Shown piece after piece: positions 1-9,267 of a DNA stretch of 64,000 bases. The DNA is from Elmis aenea (lineage: Eukaryota > Arthropoda > Insecta > Coleoptera > Elmidae): NCBI GenBank assembly GCA_947652605.1, contig OX393578.1, positions 55,683,415 to 55,747,414 of the forward strand, given 5' to 3'. Under the pieces are notes generated by a model. The model worked only from the letters and a program-made list of their open reading frames with translations. It searched no databases and was not told the origin of the DNA. Position numbers and translations under genes: made by a program. Each line of letters begins with the position of its first letter. Positions within the stretch are counted from its first letter, which is position 1.

Positions 1-335
1 AGCTGACTTGTGCTGTTTGATAGTTAACTGAATCACTTACAGACTTATGCTATTATAATCTTTACACCCTGCTCCATACTATTCCTAAATTTGTGACTTA
101 CATGTTTTGAAATGTCTACTTATTTAATTTTTAAAGATAATGAACTGTTTTCCTTTAATTTGCATCAATAATTAAAAGACCAACTTGAATGAACTTTTTC
201 TAGTAGCATAGAACAAACCTTGCCCAACCTTCTTTTATGCAGTGTTCCAAAAGTTAAAATAAATTAATTTACAACAATTTTTGTCTCATTTTAATTCAGA
301 AATAACTAGAAACGAAAAGCATTTTTAACATCAAG
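1..335. other. AT-rich sequence, no gene seen
   Basis: There is no long open frame and no recognisable repeat. The stretch ends in possible intron-like sequence before the exon candidate that follows. A pyrimidine-rich run ending in CAG lies near 286-300 and could be an alternative splice acceptor. Confidence 0.4.
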
Positions 336-460
336 GATCAAGCTATCCTCAATTGGCGCCGCTTTCAACATGCAAACTCTGTGAAGACCTAGATGATGGT
401 TACCTTCAAGTGATAGCAGTCCGACATGAAGGCCTACCAACAGAAGAACAAGTCTGTTGA
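336..460 (+). CDS. Possible terminal coding exon of an unidentified gene
   Basis: This island is clearly richer in G+C than its surroundings. It is open for about 40 codons in one frame and ends at TGA (458-460). The peptide includes the run CKLCEDLDDGYLQVIAVRHE and ends TEEQVC. It starts after an AG at 334-335, but the pyrimidine tract before that AG is weak, so the exon start is uncertain. Any earlier exons lie outside the window. Polyadenylation-type AATAAA hexamers follow at 602-607, 790-795 and 878-883, which fits a 3' UTR. I do not recognise the protein family. It could instead be a chance open frame or a fragment of an unrecognised transposon. Confidence 0.3.
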
Positions 461-1218
461 AGATCAACGTACGCGGAAAAATTGGCGCACATTCTCAACC
501 CTCCCAAGGCATAATCAAAAAAGAAACATGCACTTTATATTTAATTGAAATGTAGTTATCTCAGTTTTATCAAAAGTGGAAAATCTGTTGAAGAGGTTGT
601 AAATAAAACCCTCAATAATTTGGAATGTAATACTTAAATATGTTATAATTATGAGTTATTCAGTTGTGATGTGGCTTAAAAACTGTTATTTTATTACTTT
701 TTTGTCAATATTTACTAAATTTGTCAACAATTATTGTTTTTACAAAAGTTTAAATGTCATTACAGTGATTTGTTTCTAAAACACTTAATAATAAATTTTT
801 GATGTAATAATGTATTATAATTATAAACGCTCTAAAGTTGCATTTTTCTTTACTTTTATGTAAACTTTTGTTAAAATAATAAACAGTTACACAAACTTGG
901 GTTCTTCAAGGGCGGATCTTAGGGGGGTAATTAAAAATTTCAGTGGGCCCTCGCCAAAATTGGCCTCCGCTGAATTTTTCTTCCTTTCAACTTTAATCAG
1001 CAATTGTTTCGCCCCGCCCCTTAACAATTGTAATAATCAATCTTTCAAATGAAAAACAGGCCTATGGCTAAAAGTATACGGGAAGTATAGAATAAATATT
1101 ACTTTTTTTGTAATATATAGTTTTAATTTAGGCAATAATACATTGAACTAAAACTAATTCTATTAACACAAAAAGTACTTTATTTAATTGTAAGCGATAG
1201 TAAATATACGCAGGGTCT
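461..1218. other. AT-rich flank with AATAAA motifs and a GC-rich patch
   Basis: No coding region is visible. AATAAA hexamers occur at 602, 790 and 878. A short G+C-rich patch at about 908-1020 contains a GGGCGGATCTTAGGGGGG-type start and reads like the end of an old transposable element. I found no matching second end or target duplication. Confidence 0.35.
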
Positions 1219-1494
1219 CAAATATGAATTTCTTAAGTATAGTGGACTCGGTCAGTTGGGAACTTGAATAAAAATGTAATTTTTTTAGGTAACGAAAGAG
1301 TTATTAAAAAATTGCTTTTGGATCGTTGCCGTCGAGAGACATTTAGGAGTAAAAATCCAATGAAAATTAAACGAAGCTGTATTTAGGTTTCAAATATGAA
1401 TTTATAAAGTATAGTGGACTCGGTCAGTTGGGAACTTGAATAAAAATGTAATTTTTTTAGGTAACGACAGACTTATTAAAAAATTGCTTTTGGA
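1219..1494. repeat. Two-copy direct repeat, 172-bp offset
   Basis: The segments 1219-1322 and 1391-1494 are nearly identical direct copies. Both carry AGTATAGTGGACTCGGTCAG and a following TTTTTTTAGGTAACGA block. They are separated by about 68 bases of unique sequence. The cause is a local duplication or a decayed tandem repeat. No coding meaning is apparent. Confidence 0.8.
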
Positions 1495-2043
1495 GCAAAT
1501 GGGAACATCGGGTAATGGAACTTATTAATCGGTAAGATGTAATTATTTTCTGGTCATAGGATATCATTACACATTTAATTTATTAGATACTTAAAATCTT
1601 TTCCTGTTCATTTATTAAAAAAATAAAAAGTAATTTTTTGTAGAGAGAAATATTTAATTGTTTAATGATTTGATAACTCATTTCATTACAGTACATTATG
1701 ATATTATCAATATTTATTGAGCAATCACAAATAAACACAAAATATGGGTGTGAAAAGATGCAAAAAAAAATTTTAAAAAAACTAATGAAATTGGTTTTAA
1801 AACTTCTTCTTAAACACATTATTTATATAAGTGTTTAAGTTTTAGTTAATTTTCAGACAGGTGACCTGAGCGCATTCGCAACTGTATTTTTTTAAATTCT
1901 TATTAAAAATTTAAAAAAAAAGTTTTACGCACCCGGTAGCTGCAAATTAAACACTTTCTTAAGTTACCGGGATAAAATCATGCGATACAATAGACACACG
2001 AGTCGGTCGGTCAAATGTACTCATAGCATTATGAACTACTTTT
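1495..2043. other. AT-rich stretch, no gene seen
   Basis: The only open frame of note, a minus-strand 78-codon frame at 1583-1819, is low-complexity Phe/Ile/Lys-rich sequence as expected by chance in such AT-rich DNA. From about 1920 to 2040 the G+C content rises (ACCCGGTAGC, GAGTCGGTCGGTC), leading into the hairpin that follows. Confidence 0.4.
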
Positions 2044-2094
2044 GGTTCACTTTAGCTACGGGTCGGTAGCCATTTTGGTAGTTAAAAGTGAACC
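2044..2094. promoter_or_regulatory. Hairpin with a Pho/YY1-like GCCATTTTG motif in its loop
   Basis: GGTTCACTTTAGCTAC at the left pairs with GTAGTTAAAAGTGAACC at the right with one mismatch and one unpaired base. The loop of about 18 bases contains GCCATTTTG (2069-2077), which matches the YY1/Pleiohomeotic core CCAT with its usual flanks. Local G+C is higher than background. This could be a promoter-proximal element or the core of a small inverted-repeat transposon. A regulatory role is inference only. Confidence 0.3.
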
Positions 2095-2785
2095 AGTGTA
2101 ATCGAGTGTAATTTTGTTGGTTAAATCAAGTTCACGCAAGTAAATGTATGCATTTTGAGAAATGTCAATAAAATAACGTGTATTTAGTACAATCTTGAGG
2201 TAATTGTCTAGTATAATTTGTATTATCAAGTAAAAATTGTTGCTGAATATTACTGGCTGTATGACGATTTGTGGCTAAATGACTGTTCTGTGCACTGCAA
2301 AATGCAAAATTAAACATTGCAACACTTTGTCAATTACTAATAACTTTCCTGTATTACATTTTTAAGTGTGTGTATGATTATATGTTGTATTATTTGCTGT
2401 AAAATGATGGTATGAAAATAACAACTCGCAGGCCACTAGCTGGACTAAGTTATCGTAAACTCAGAAGCTTTAGGAGTTTAGAACTGTAGAAAGTAATTAC
2501 AATTACTTGTATATTATATTATTGCTAAAGTAAAAGTTTGGATTATTGATGAATTTAACATTTTCAGGTTCATTAGGGTGGCATATTTGGTTGTGAATCG
2601 ATGTGAGGGAACAAGTTCAGCTTTATGATACTTGAGGTAGGGAACCTTTGTTTATAATATCTTGTACATTAGCATACAATATCTTCATCGACAGTTGGAT
2701 AGTTATCGTTCATTAGTATTCACAGCTTTTTCTTGCATGATCAATTATGTCCGTTAAAACTGAAATTCGAATGTTCTGTTTGTAG
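2095..2785. other. Mostly AT-rich sequence with a weak exon-like island
   Basis: No convincing gene is present. One short island (2568-2636) is preceded by TTTTCAG and followed by GAG|GTAGGG, so it has exon-like borders on the plus strand, but it has no persuasive reading frame. Confidence 0.3.
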
Positions 2786-2900
2786 GTGTACCTTTCTGAC
2801 GTTGCCAGCATCATCGACCAAGTCTTCTTGTTGCGATAATGAGTGATAAACGAAATCAGTCATTAAAAATCTACCATCCTGCCAGTGATAATGATTGAAA
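2786..2900 (+). other. Exon-like island, possibly untranslated
   Basis: A TTTGTAG acceptor precedes the island and a perfect GTAAGT donor follows at 2901. All plus-strand frames across it contain stops. A short ATG frame starting at 2839 (MSDKRNQSLKIYHPASDND) ends in TGA five bases upstream of position 2901, so this would be a 5' UTR exon, a short upstream ORF or a non-coding RNA exon. On the minus strand the same stretch is also open for about 29 codons between an AG and an AAG|GTACAC donor, so the strand is not settled. Confidence 0.22.
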
Positions 2901-3175
2901 GTAAGTGATAGTTTTGTAATTGATATATTTGTAAATAGAATCGAGTTTTGATATGCACACTTTTGGCTAAATAGCATGTTTAGTTGTTTTTATTTATGTG
3001 TAAATGTAAATATTGGATTATTACAAAATTATTAATTATATACATTCAAATAGTGGTACGAGTGTTTGCTATTTGAATTAAATTGTGGTTATTCAAAACC
3101 ACCTTTTATAAGTAAATAAATTGCATGTTTTATATTTTGTTGAAGTGTACCTAATGCCACAATACATTTTTATAG

Positions 3176-3319
3176 AGATCCACCGTTCCATGACGATAAT
3201 ATACAAGCATACCACGGAGTTCCAGACTGATGCCACAAGTCGAAATTGTCCGCAAGTTAGAGCACCCTTTTCTTTCCATCATCGATGCATGTACTTCACT
3301 GCAATCATCTTTGTGAATA
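3176..3319 (+). other. Exon-like island with good splice borders
   Basis: The island lies between TTTTTATAG and a perfect GTAAGT donor at 3320 and is richer in G+C than its flanks. One plus-strand frame is open throughout, with an ATG at 3190 (MTIIYKHTTEFQTDATSRNC). Another contains PQVEIVRKLEHPFLSIIDAC but stops just before the donor. The minus strand is also open and looks protein-like. The open plus frame leaves one base at the donor, while the candidate exon at 6733 needs two, so the two cannot be joined directly in frame. Family not recognised. Confidence 0.22.
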
Positions 3320-3593
3320 GTAAGTCTTTTTACAAGTTCTAAAGTAGACGTATAGCTGATCGCATTTTGACTCGATTACAAACTAGACTATTTATGTAAA
3401 TGTCTAAAAATCATTAAATCGCCCGTTTTAGGTGATAGTAGGATAAAACAAATGTTTATTTAAGGAATTTTTATTTCGTTGACAAGTTTTAGATGTCATT
3501 TTTGGGTCATTCAGTGTTTCTCAGTTAGTTTTGCCTTGTTTACAATAGTTACGTAGAATGAGTGGAAGAGTCCAAGAATGTTATGATATAATC
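3320..3593. other. AT-rich stretch, no gene seen
   Basis: I see nothing supportable here. It separates the exon-like island on the left from the 3' end of the RTE-like retrotransposon on the right. Confidence 0.4.
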
Positions 3594-4636
3594 TATTTCT
3601 TCGTCTTCTTTTGCCTTTTCAGGCGTCGGAGGGTGGTTTCGTGTTCTGAGTTCATTTCCACCATGTCCTATCTTTTGCTAGTGTTTATATATCTTCTACT
3701 GTTTTTTCTTTTTCTAACCCTATTTCTCTTATTTGATCCATCCATTTTCTTCTTGGTCTCCCTCTTTGTTTTGTGGCTGGTTATCCAATTTCCATTATTT
3801 TTCTCGTGATTCTGTCAGGTTTCATTCTTATTACTGTATGGCCATACCAGTTTAGTTTTTTTTTTCTTTTCTATTATTGGTTCTTGTTCTGCTATTTCTC
3901 TAATGTTTTGGTTTTTTATTCTGCCCCATTTAGTTTTCTCCGCAATTTTTCTACGGTGTTTCATTTCGATGTCTTTTTTCCTTAGTGTCCAGTTTTCAGA
4001 TGGGTAGGTTATTGTTGGTAATGTTACCGTATTCTGTATCTTTATTTTCATCTTTATGTCAATGCCTATGTATCCTAGTATTGTTTTGTTTAACGAGTAA
4101 TATATTTTTGTTGATTTTTTCACTCTATTTGTTAATTCGGCATCTATTTTCCCATTCTTTGTTATTGAGCTTTCAAAGTATTCGTATGTTGTTACTCTTT
4201 CCAGTATGCTGTTTTTACATTTTATTTTGTTGTTGTTCTGATAGTCTTTTTATTTTTCGTTTCCATTCCATTTTCCATGTCCTCGATTTCTTCGGTCCAT
4301 ACGTTCACAAACTTTTGCATTTTGTTTTTTGTATTTGCTATTATTACCACGTCATCTGTGTATAATAGGCTATTCAATTTAATTAGTTCTAGATTTCTGT
4401 ATCCGATTCCAGTGTTCAGTGTTTATGTTTTTCTTTAATTCGTTTACCTATCTTATCCATAAAAGTAATAAATAATAATGGGTTTAGGCTGTCTCCTTGT
4501 TTAATTCCTTTATTCATTCTGAATGCATTTGATCTTTGTCCTGCAATTTGTACTGTAGCTCTAAATCTCTGATATGCGCTTCTAATTGCGTCTATAAAAA
4601 TGTTTAGGTGGGTATAGACATGCAACAAAACATCGT
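3594..4636 (-). pseudogene. RTE-like non-LTR retrotransposon, decayed 3' part of the reverse transcriptase
   Basis: Read on the minus strand, a chain of frames in different phases matches the order of an RTE-type reverse transcriptase. It runs GIKQGDSLNPLLF (about 4510-4480), then LLYTDDVVIIANTKN (about 4370-4330, the YxDD catalytic box with Thr in place of the usual Ala), then NVWTEEIEDMENGME, then TITYPSENWTLRKKD (about 4010), then KWGRIKNQNIREIAEQEP, and finally RGRPRRKWMDQIRE with LAKDRTWWK (about 3760-3650), typical of the C-terminus. Several frameshifts and stops break it, so it is not functional. The 3' end is near 3594-3620, where the minus strand is A/G-rich (AAAAGGCAAAAGAAGACGAA). 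The N-terminal half is missing. A hAT-like element abuts its 5' side, and I found no continuation beyond that element. Confidence 0.8.
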
Positions 4637-4994
4637 ATTGTAACCAGGGATGGAAAACGTAACATAACGATACCCGATAACGTTATAATAACGATTCAAT
4701 TGTAATTTTTTATACAATAACGTAACGATATTTTTATAACGTTATATAACGTTATAATAACCGATAACGTTTCGTTAAAAGTTATTTTGCATCGTTATTC
4801 TCTACAAATTAATTTTTTATATGGTGATCTTTTTACTTTCAGAAGATATAATATTTTGTTTGTATTTTAGAAATTAAAATGAAAATAAAATATCTCAACG
4901 TAATTTTGTACTATTTTTAAAAATTTACATTTAGGCACAGATCCCAAAAATAATTTCTGAGTTACAAATAAAAATTATTTTTATACAGCATGTG

Positions 4995-6542
4995 TCTTAA
5001 ATAATGCGAAAAAATTCGGGAGGTGATTCCTTATCGAAAATTAAGAGGGGTATTTCATACATTTTTTTTTCTTTAGGGTCTCCTTTCGGAGTTGCACCCC
5101 CCTAAAGGGGATCGGTAAAATTGGTTTTTATTTTATTTCTCAAGTTTAGATAAATGTAGGAGAATGATATTCGATAGATGTTTTTTACTTAGTAAAAGGT
5201 TTCTCATAGTAATATTTTCAATCATCTTCCACCATAGGGGGCTGATAAGTGCGACCCCTGATGGTTTTTTAATCAAAACTTTTTGTGTAGTTGAAATTTT
5301 GCAATTAACATTTTTTTTGTTAGTTTAATTGATTTAGAATTTTTTTTTATTCTTTAGTTTTTCTCGTAAATCCTACAGTTTTGAGTAAAAAATTAAATGA
5401 GTGAATATGATGTTTATGTAGTAGTAGTAGTAGTCTTTATTTGTTCTGAAAAATCCAAAAAGGCGTAGAACATGTCACAGTAATGATATAAAAATACACA
5501 TATATACGAATATATACAACACAATTATAATTACTTAAAGGAGTTTTTAAAGTAATCGTCATTAAGGTATTCACTAACACCATAGTAAGCTTTAGAAATT
5601 AGGACATTTCTTAATCTTTTCTTCAAGTCGAGAGTGCGTAGATTTTTTATACTCTCAGGTGATGTATTAAATTTGTTATATATTGCAATAATTATAGAGG
5701 CAACATTTTTTTGAAGATAAGTATATTTGAAGCAATCGGGCTTAAGATTTTTTTTATGTCATGTATTGGCTGCATGGTTTCTTATATTCACTTCAAACAG
5801 ATCAAAATTATTTCTTACGAAAAGGATGGCTTCGAGAATGAATAGGCCGTAAAAAGTTAATATTTCTTTGTCACGAAAAGTGTCTTTACAATGATCTCGG
5901 TAGTTTAGACCAAAAATAGTTCTTATACATCGCTTTTGTATAATAAAGAGGTGTGCAGAGTCACTAGCGTTCATCGTGGGTAGAATTGACCGGCGTTTTA
6001 GCGTTGTCGCCGCGTAAACGTCAAAATGAATTACACCTGTCACTTCTATCCAATATGAATATAAACAAACCATGGTAACCACCAAAATGAATCGTTTTAT
6101 ATTGGAATATTTGATGGTTCATGTTGATTCATCTAATTTTTAACTCAAAAACTGTAGGTTTAACGAGAACAGTTAAAGAATAAAAAAAACCTAAATAAAT
6201 CAAGTATTCAAAAAAAAAATTCAAATTGCTAGATTTCAACCCACCAAAACGTTCTGATAAAAAACAACAGGGGTCGCACTTTTCAGCCCCCTGTGAAGGT
6301 GGGAGATGATTACAAATATTACTATGGGAAACCTTTTAATAAGTAGGTATAAAACATCTACCAAATATCAGTCTCCTACATACATACAAATTTGAGAAAT
6401 AAAATAAAAATCCAATTTTACCGATCCCTTTTAGGGGGGTGTAACTCCGAAAGGAGACCCTAAAGGAAAACAAATTATATGAAAGACCCCTCTTATATTT
6501 CGATAAGGAATCACCTCCCGAATTTTTTCGCATTATTTAAGA
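4995..6542. repeat. Foldback structure nested in the hAT-like element
   Basis: Arms 4995-5411 and 6112-6542 are inverted copies. The left begins TCTTAAATAATGCGAAAAAA and the right ends with its complement. Both share the CTCCTTTCGGAGT / ACTCCGAAAGGAG block and the GGGGTCGCAC / GTGCGACCCC block. The arms differ by scattered changes. The left hAT end contains about 200 bases (4800-4990) with no counterpart on the right. The spacer between the arms is the non-LTR fragment. This is either an independent foldback element inserted in the hAT or the hAT's own long internal palindrome. Confidence 0.75.
5418..6100 (-). mobile_element. Jockey/CR1-type non-LTR retrotransposon, 5'-truncated 3' end
   Basis: On the minus strand this contains the C-terminal tail of a Jockey/CR1-type ORF2 reverse transcriptase. 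LFIIQKRCIRTIFGLNYRDH is followed by ILTFYGLFILEAILFVRNN (about 5960-5790). After one frameshift near 5755 come CFKYTYLQKNVASIIIAIYN and KAYYGVSEYLNDDYF, ending at TAA (5531-5533). The downstream 3' UTR is short and ends in a (TAC)n-type tail, seen on the plus strand as GTAGTAGTAGTAG from about 5418. The copy is severely 5'-truncated, as is usual for target-primed insertion. The exact target duplication is unclear. Confidence 0.82.
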
Positions 6543-6732
6543 ATATCATAATTTATGTAACGTTATATAACATAACAATTCATTTTTTTTGACGTTATTT
6601 ATAACGTTATGTAACGAAAACAAATAATAAATAACGTTATACAATAACGTAACGATTTAAAACGTTATTCCATCCCTGATTGTAACAACACATTATTTTA
6701 TGCTAAGTTTTTTAGTTTGATTTTTTTTTCAG

Positions 6733-6934
6733 TTCCAGATTTCGATCTCCAGTTTCCTTAAGAGAACCAACATTGAAAACATCAGAAATGAAAACAAACA
6801 AAGTGTCTGCTAAGGAATCTTCGACACCGTTTCAACCTGGAAATCAAGTCAGTCCACAGGACCTCGGCCATAGAAGCCCACAACATACATATGTTAAAAA
6901 TTATAATTTGTGTTTGAATCATTCTTACAAGTAA
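6733..6934 (+). CDS. Candidate 3'-terminal coding exon of an unidentified gene
   Basis: A strong acceptor, a long T-run followed by CAG at 6730-6732, is followed by 66 open codons ending in TAA (6932-6934). One leading base belongs to a split codon. The peptide is Ser/Pro/Lys-rich and looks disordered: it begins SRFRSPVSLREPTLKTSEMK, contains QPGNQVSPQDLGHRSPQHTY and ends NLCLNHSYK. G+C content and codon use differ from the AT-rich flanks. Upstream exons would lie before the nested transposons at 3.6-6.7 kb, which would then sit inside an intron, but the upstream island at 3176-3319 does not match in phase. The last 15 codons lie inside the left arm of the large palindrome. The protein family is not recognised. 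Confidence 0.38.
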
Positions 6935-7311
6935 TAAATGTTATCCCTGACCAGTGTGAAGGCCTCCAGACAATATTTTAATTGTAGTATGGAAATATTA
7001 AAGTGATTACTAAAACAGTCAGAAATAAAGTTTGAGTGTAATATTTAATTGTATCATAATTAAAAGAAAGTTTTCATATGTAGTGTCGCTCAAAAGTTGT
7101 AATTTAATTACGTGTATAATAACATTTATAGGGATATTAAAAACATTGCCAAATAATATGTTTTTATTTTAACGTACACAAACACTTAAAGAAATAGACA
7201 ACCCTCAATTCATAAATGCTATGCACAGCTGCGTCCAAAATTTTAAAAAATTATACAGGAAACTAGAAAAAATTACAGGAAACTGCATTACCACCATAGA
7301 TTTGTATTAGG

Positions 7312-7717
7312 CACGGTCTACTACACAGGTTCGGAAACTCCCATATAAAACCGACTGAGGCCGGTAACTAGTTCCGTAAATTATCCCACAGATGGCGATA
7401 AGTCTAAGAACCGTTCGCCAAAAATTATCGCTAGATGGCGATAAGTCCAAGAACCGGTTCGTGCACAAGATTTTGAGTCAGCAAGATTTATAAGCTCTCG
7501 CTTAAAAAATTTAAATTTAATCAATCAGATGACGTACATAAAAATGTTTTAACCGAATTTTTAAGTCAGTTTTGTTCAAAATGTGTTCTTAAACATAATC
7601 GCCATCTAACGGATTTTTATGGCGAATGGTTCTTAGACTTATCGCCACCTAGCGGAAATTTATGTCGAAAAGTTCCAGATTTTTTGACAGGCTTCCTAAC
7701 CTGTGTAGTAGACCGTG
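7312..7717. mobile_element. 406-bp hAT-like MITE with perfect ends and target duplication
   Basis: The ends are a perfect 20-bp inverted repeat, CACGGTCTACTACACAGGTT, and the insertion is flanked by an exact 8-bp duplication GTATTAGG (7304-7311 and 7718-7725). Subterminal copies of AGATGGCGATAAGTC-type sequence occur in both orientations. There is no coding capacity. The other palindrome arm lacks the element at the matching site, which gives a natural empty-site comparison. Confidence 0.93.
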
Positions 7718-7820
7718 GTATTAGGCTGTAACCTCCTTCAAATTCTGTGCTCCTGATACTCCTGATACAAAAATCGCGTTCGAAAACTATCAAATAAATT
7801 CAAAATCGGACTTAAGGATA

Positions 7821-8588
7821 GCATTATTTAAATTATCTACTGTAGCGTATTATTTAAATAATACTGCAGTACATTATTTGAATAACCTACTTAAATAATA
7901 CACTATAATAGATTATTTAAATAATACTGCATTAGATTATTTAAACAACCTACAGCAGTATTATTTAAATAATCTACTATAGTGTATTATTTAAATAATC
8001 TACTATAGTGTATTATTTAAATAGTCTACTATAGTGTATTATTTAAATAACCTACTGTGGTGTATTATTTAAATAATCTACTATAGTGTATTACTTAAAT
8101 AACCTACTGCAGTATTATTTAAATAGTCTACTATAGTGTAATATTTAAATATACTACTATAGTGTATTATTTAAATAATCTACTATAGTGTATCATTTAA
8201 ATGATCTGCTTTAGTGATAATATTTAAATAATCTACTATAGTGTATTATTTAAATAATCTACTATAGTGTATTATTTAAATAATCTACTATAGTGTAATA
8301 TTTAAATAATCTACTATAGTGTATTATTTAAATAATCTACTATAGTGTATTATTTAAATAATCTGCTATAGTGATATTATTTAAATAATCTACTATAGTG
8401 TAATATTTAAATAATCTACTATAGTGTATTATTTAAATAATCTGCCATAGTGATATTATTTAAATAATCTACTGTAGTGTAATATTTAAATAATCTACTA
8501 TAGTGTATTATTTAAATAATCTACTATAGTGTATTATTTAAATAATCTACTATAGTATATTATTTAAATAACCTGCTACTGCAGTATT
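7821..8588. repeat. 26-bp AT-rich minisatellite, about 29 copies
   Basis: The unit is about 26 bp: ATTATTTAAATAAT followed by CTACTATAGTGT. Copies vary by single substitutions and occasional one-base insertions. The first few copies are more diverged (CTACTGTAGCG, ACTGCAGTAC). Each unit contains a self-complementary ATTATTTAAATAAT core, so either strand can fold into serial hairpins. It forms the left part of the palindrome spacer. Confidence 0.95.
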
Positions 8589-9267
8589 ATTTATTTATTG
8601 AAATGAACCATTGCTGGGGCTATATAAAATAAAGATTCTGTAAACACTAGTGACATCACATCAATTTATGCGATTCTAGTCCTTAAGTCAAATTAGCTTG
8701 TCCTCCTTTAACTTCTGTGATCCTGATACTCCAAATTCAAATTTATTGAAATGAAACCGTTGCTGGGGCTATATAAAATAAAGATTCTGTAAACACTAGT
8801 GACGTCACATCAATTTATGCGATTCTAGTCCTTAAGTCAAATTAGCTTGTCCTCCTTTAACTTCTGTGATCCTGATACTCTAAATTCAAATTTATTGAAA
8901 TGAAACCGTTGCTGGGGCTATATAAAATAAAGATTCTGTAAACACTAGTGACGTCACATCAATTTATGCGATTCTAGTCCTTAAGTCTAATTAGCTTGTC
9001 CTCCTTTAACTTCTGTGATCCTGATACTCTAAATTCAAATTTATTGAAATGAAACCGTTGCTGGGGCTATATAAAATAAAGATTCTGTAAACACTAGTGA
9101 CGTCACATCAATTTATGCGATTCTAGTCCTTAAGTCTAATTAGCTTGTCCTCCTTTAACTTCTGTGATCCTGATACTCCAAATTCAAATTTATTGACAGG
9201 AAACCATTTTGGGGCTATAATAGAAATTTTGTAAACATTAGTGACGTCACCATTTATGCGATTCTGG
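8589..9267. repeat. 149-bp tandem repeat, four copies plus a diverged fifth
   Basis: TTGCTGG landmarks at 8611, 8760, 8909 and 9058 give an exact 149-bp period. A diverged partial copy follows from about 9188. Copies 2-4 are almost identical. Each unit contains GGGGCTATATAAAATAAAG and TGACGTCA (8800, 8949, 9098 and 9242; copy 1 has TGACATCA), followed by CTTCTGTGATCCTGATACTC, which resembles sequence in the adjoining palindrome arm. The unit therefore seems to have been amplified from the palindrome's inner edge. Confidence 0.95.

Larger units (their letters stand above)
4645..6678. mobile_element. hAT-like non-autonomous element with 8-bp target duplication
   Basis: The element starts CAGGGATGGAAAACG and ends CGTTATTCCATCCCTG, an inverted pair with some mismatches. 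Both ends are rich in AACGTTAT/ATAACG palindromic subrepeats. It is flanked by an exact 8-bp duplication ATTGTAAC (4637-4644 and 6679-6686). A CAGGG-type terminus with an 8-bp duplication is the signature of the hAT superfamily. No transposase is visible, so it would have been moved in trans. The interior holds a foldback structure and a non-LTR retrotransposon fragment. Its left neighbour is the RTE-like fragment. Confidence 0.85.

Noticed and set aside
901..1060. hAT-type element end (GGGCGGATCTTAGG)
   Set aside because: No matching second terminus or target duplication was found nearby, so no element is called.
1583..1819. 78-codon minus-strand frame
   Set aside because: Low-complexity Phe/Ile/Lys sequence with no splice context. 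Chance open frame.
2741..2977. 78-codon minus-strand frame containing QQEDLVDDAGNVRKVHLQTE
   Set aside because: It looks protein-like over about 30 codons, but it overlaps plus-strand splice signals and has no recognised family. It is mentioned under the exon-like island and not called as a gene.
3558..4365. Plus-strand Phe/Leu-rich frames that look like membrane proteins
   Set aside because: They are the complement of the minus-strand RTE-like reverse transcriptase.
6336..6533. 65-codon minus-strand frame
   Set aside because: It lies in the right foldback arm, with a related sequence in the left arm, and has no recognisable domain.
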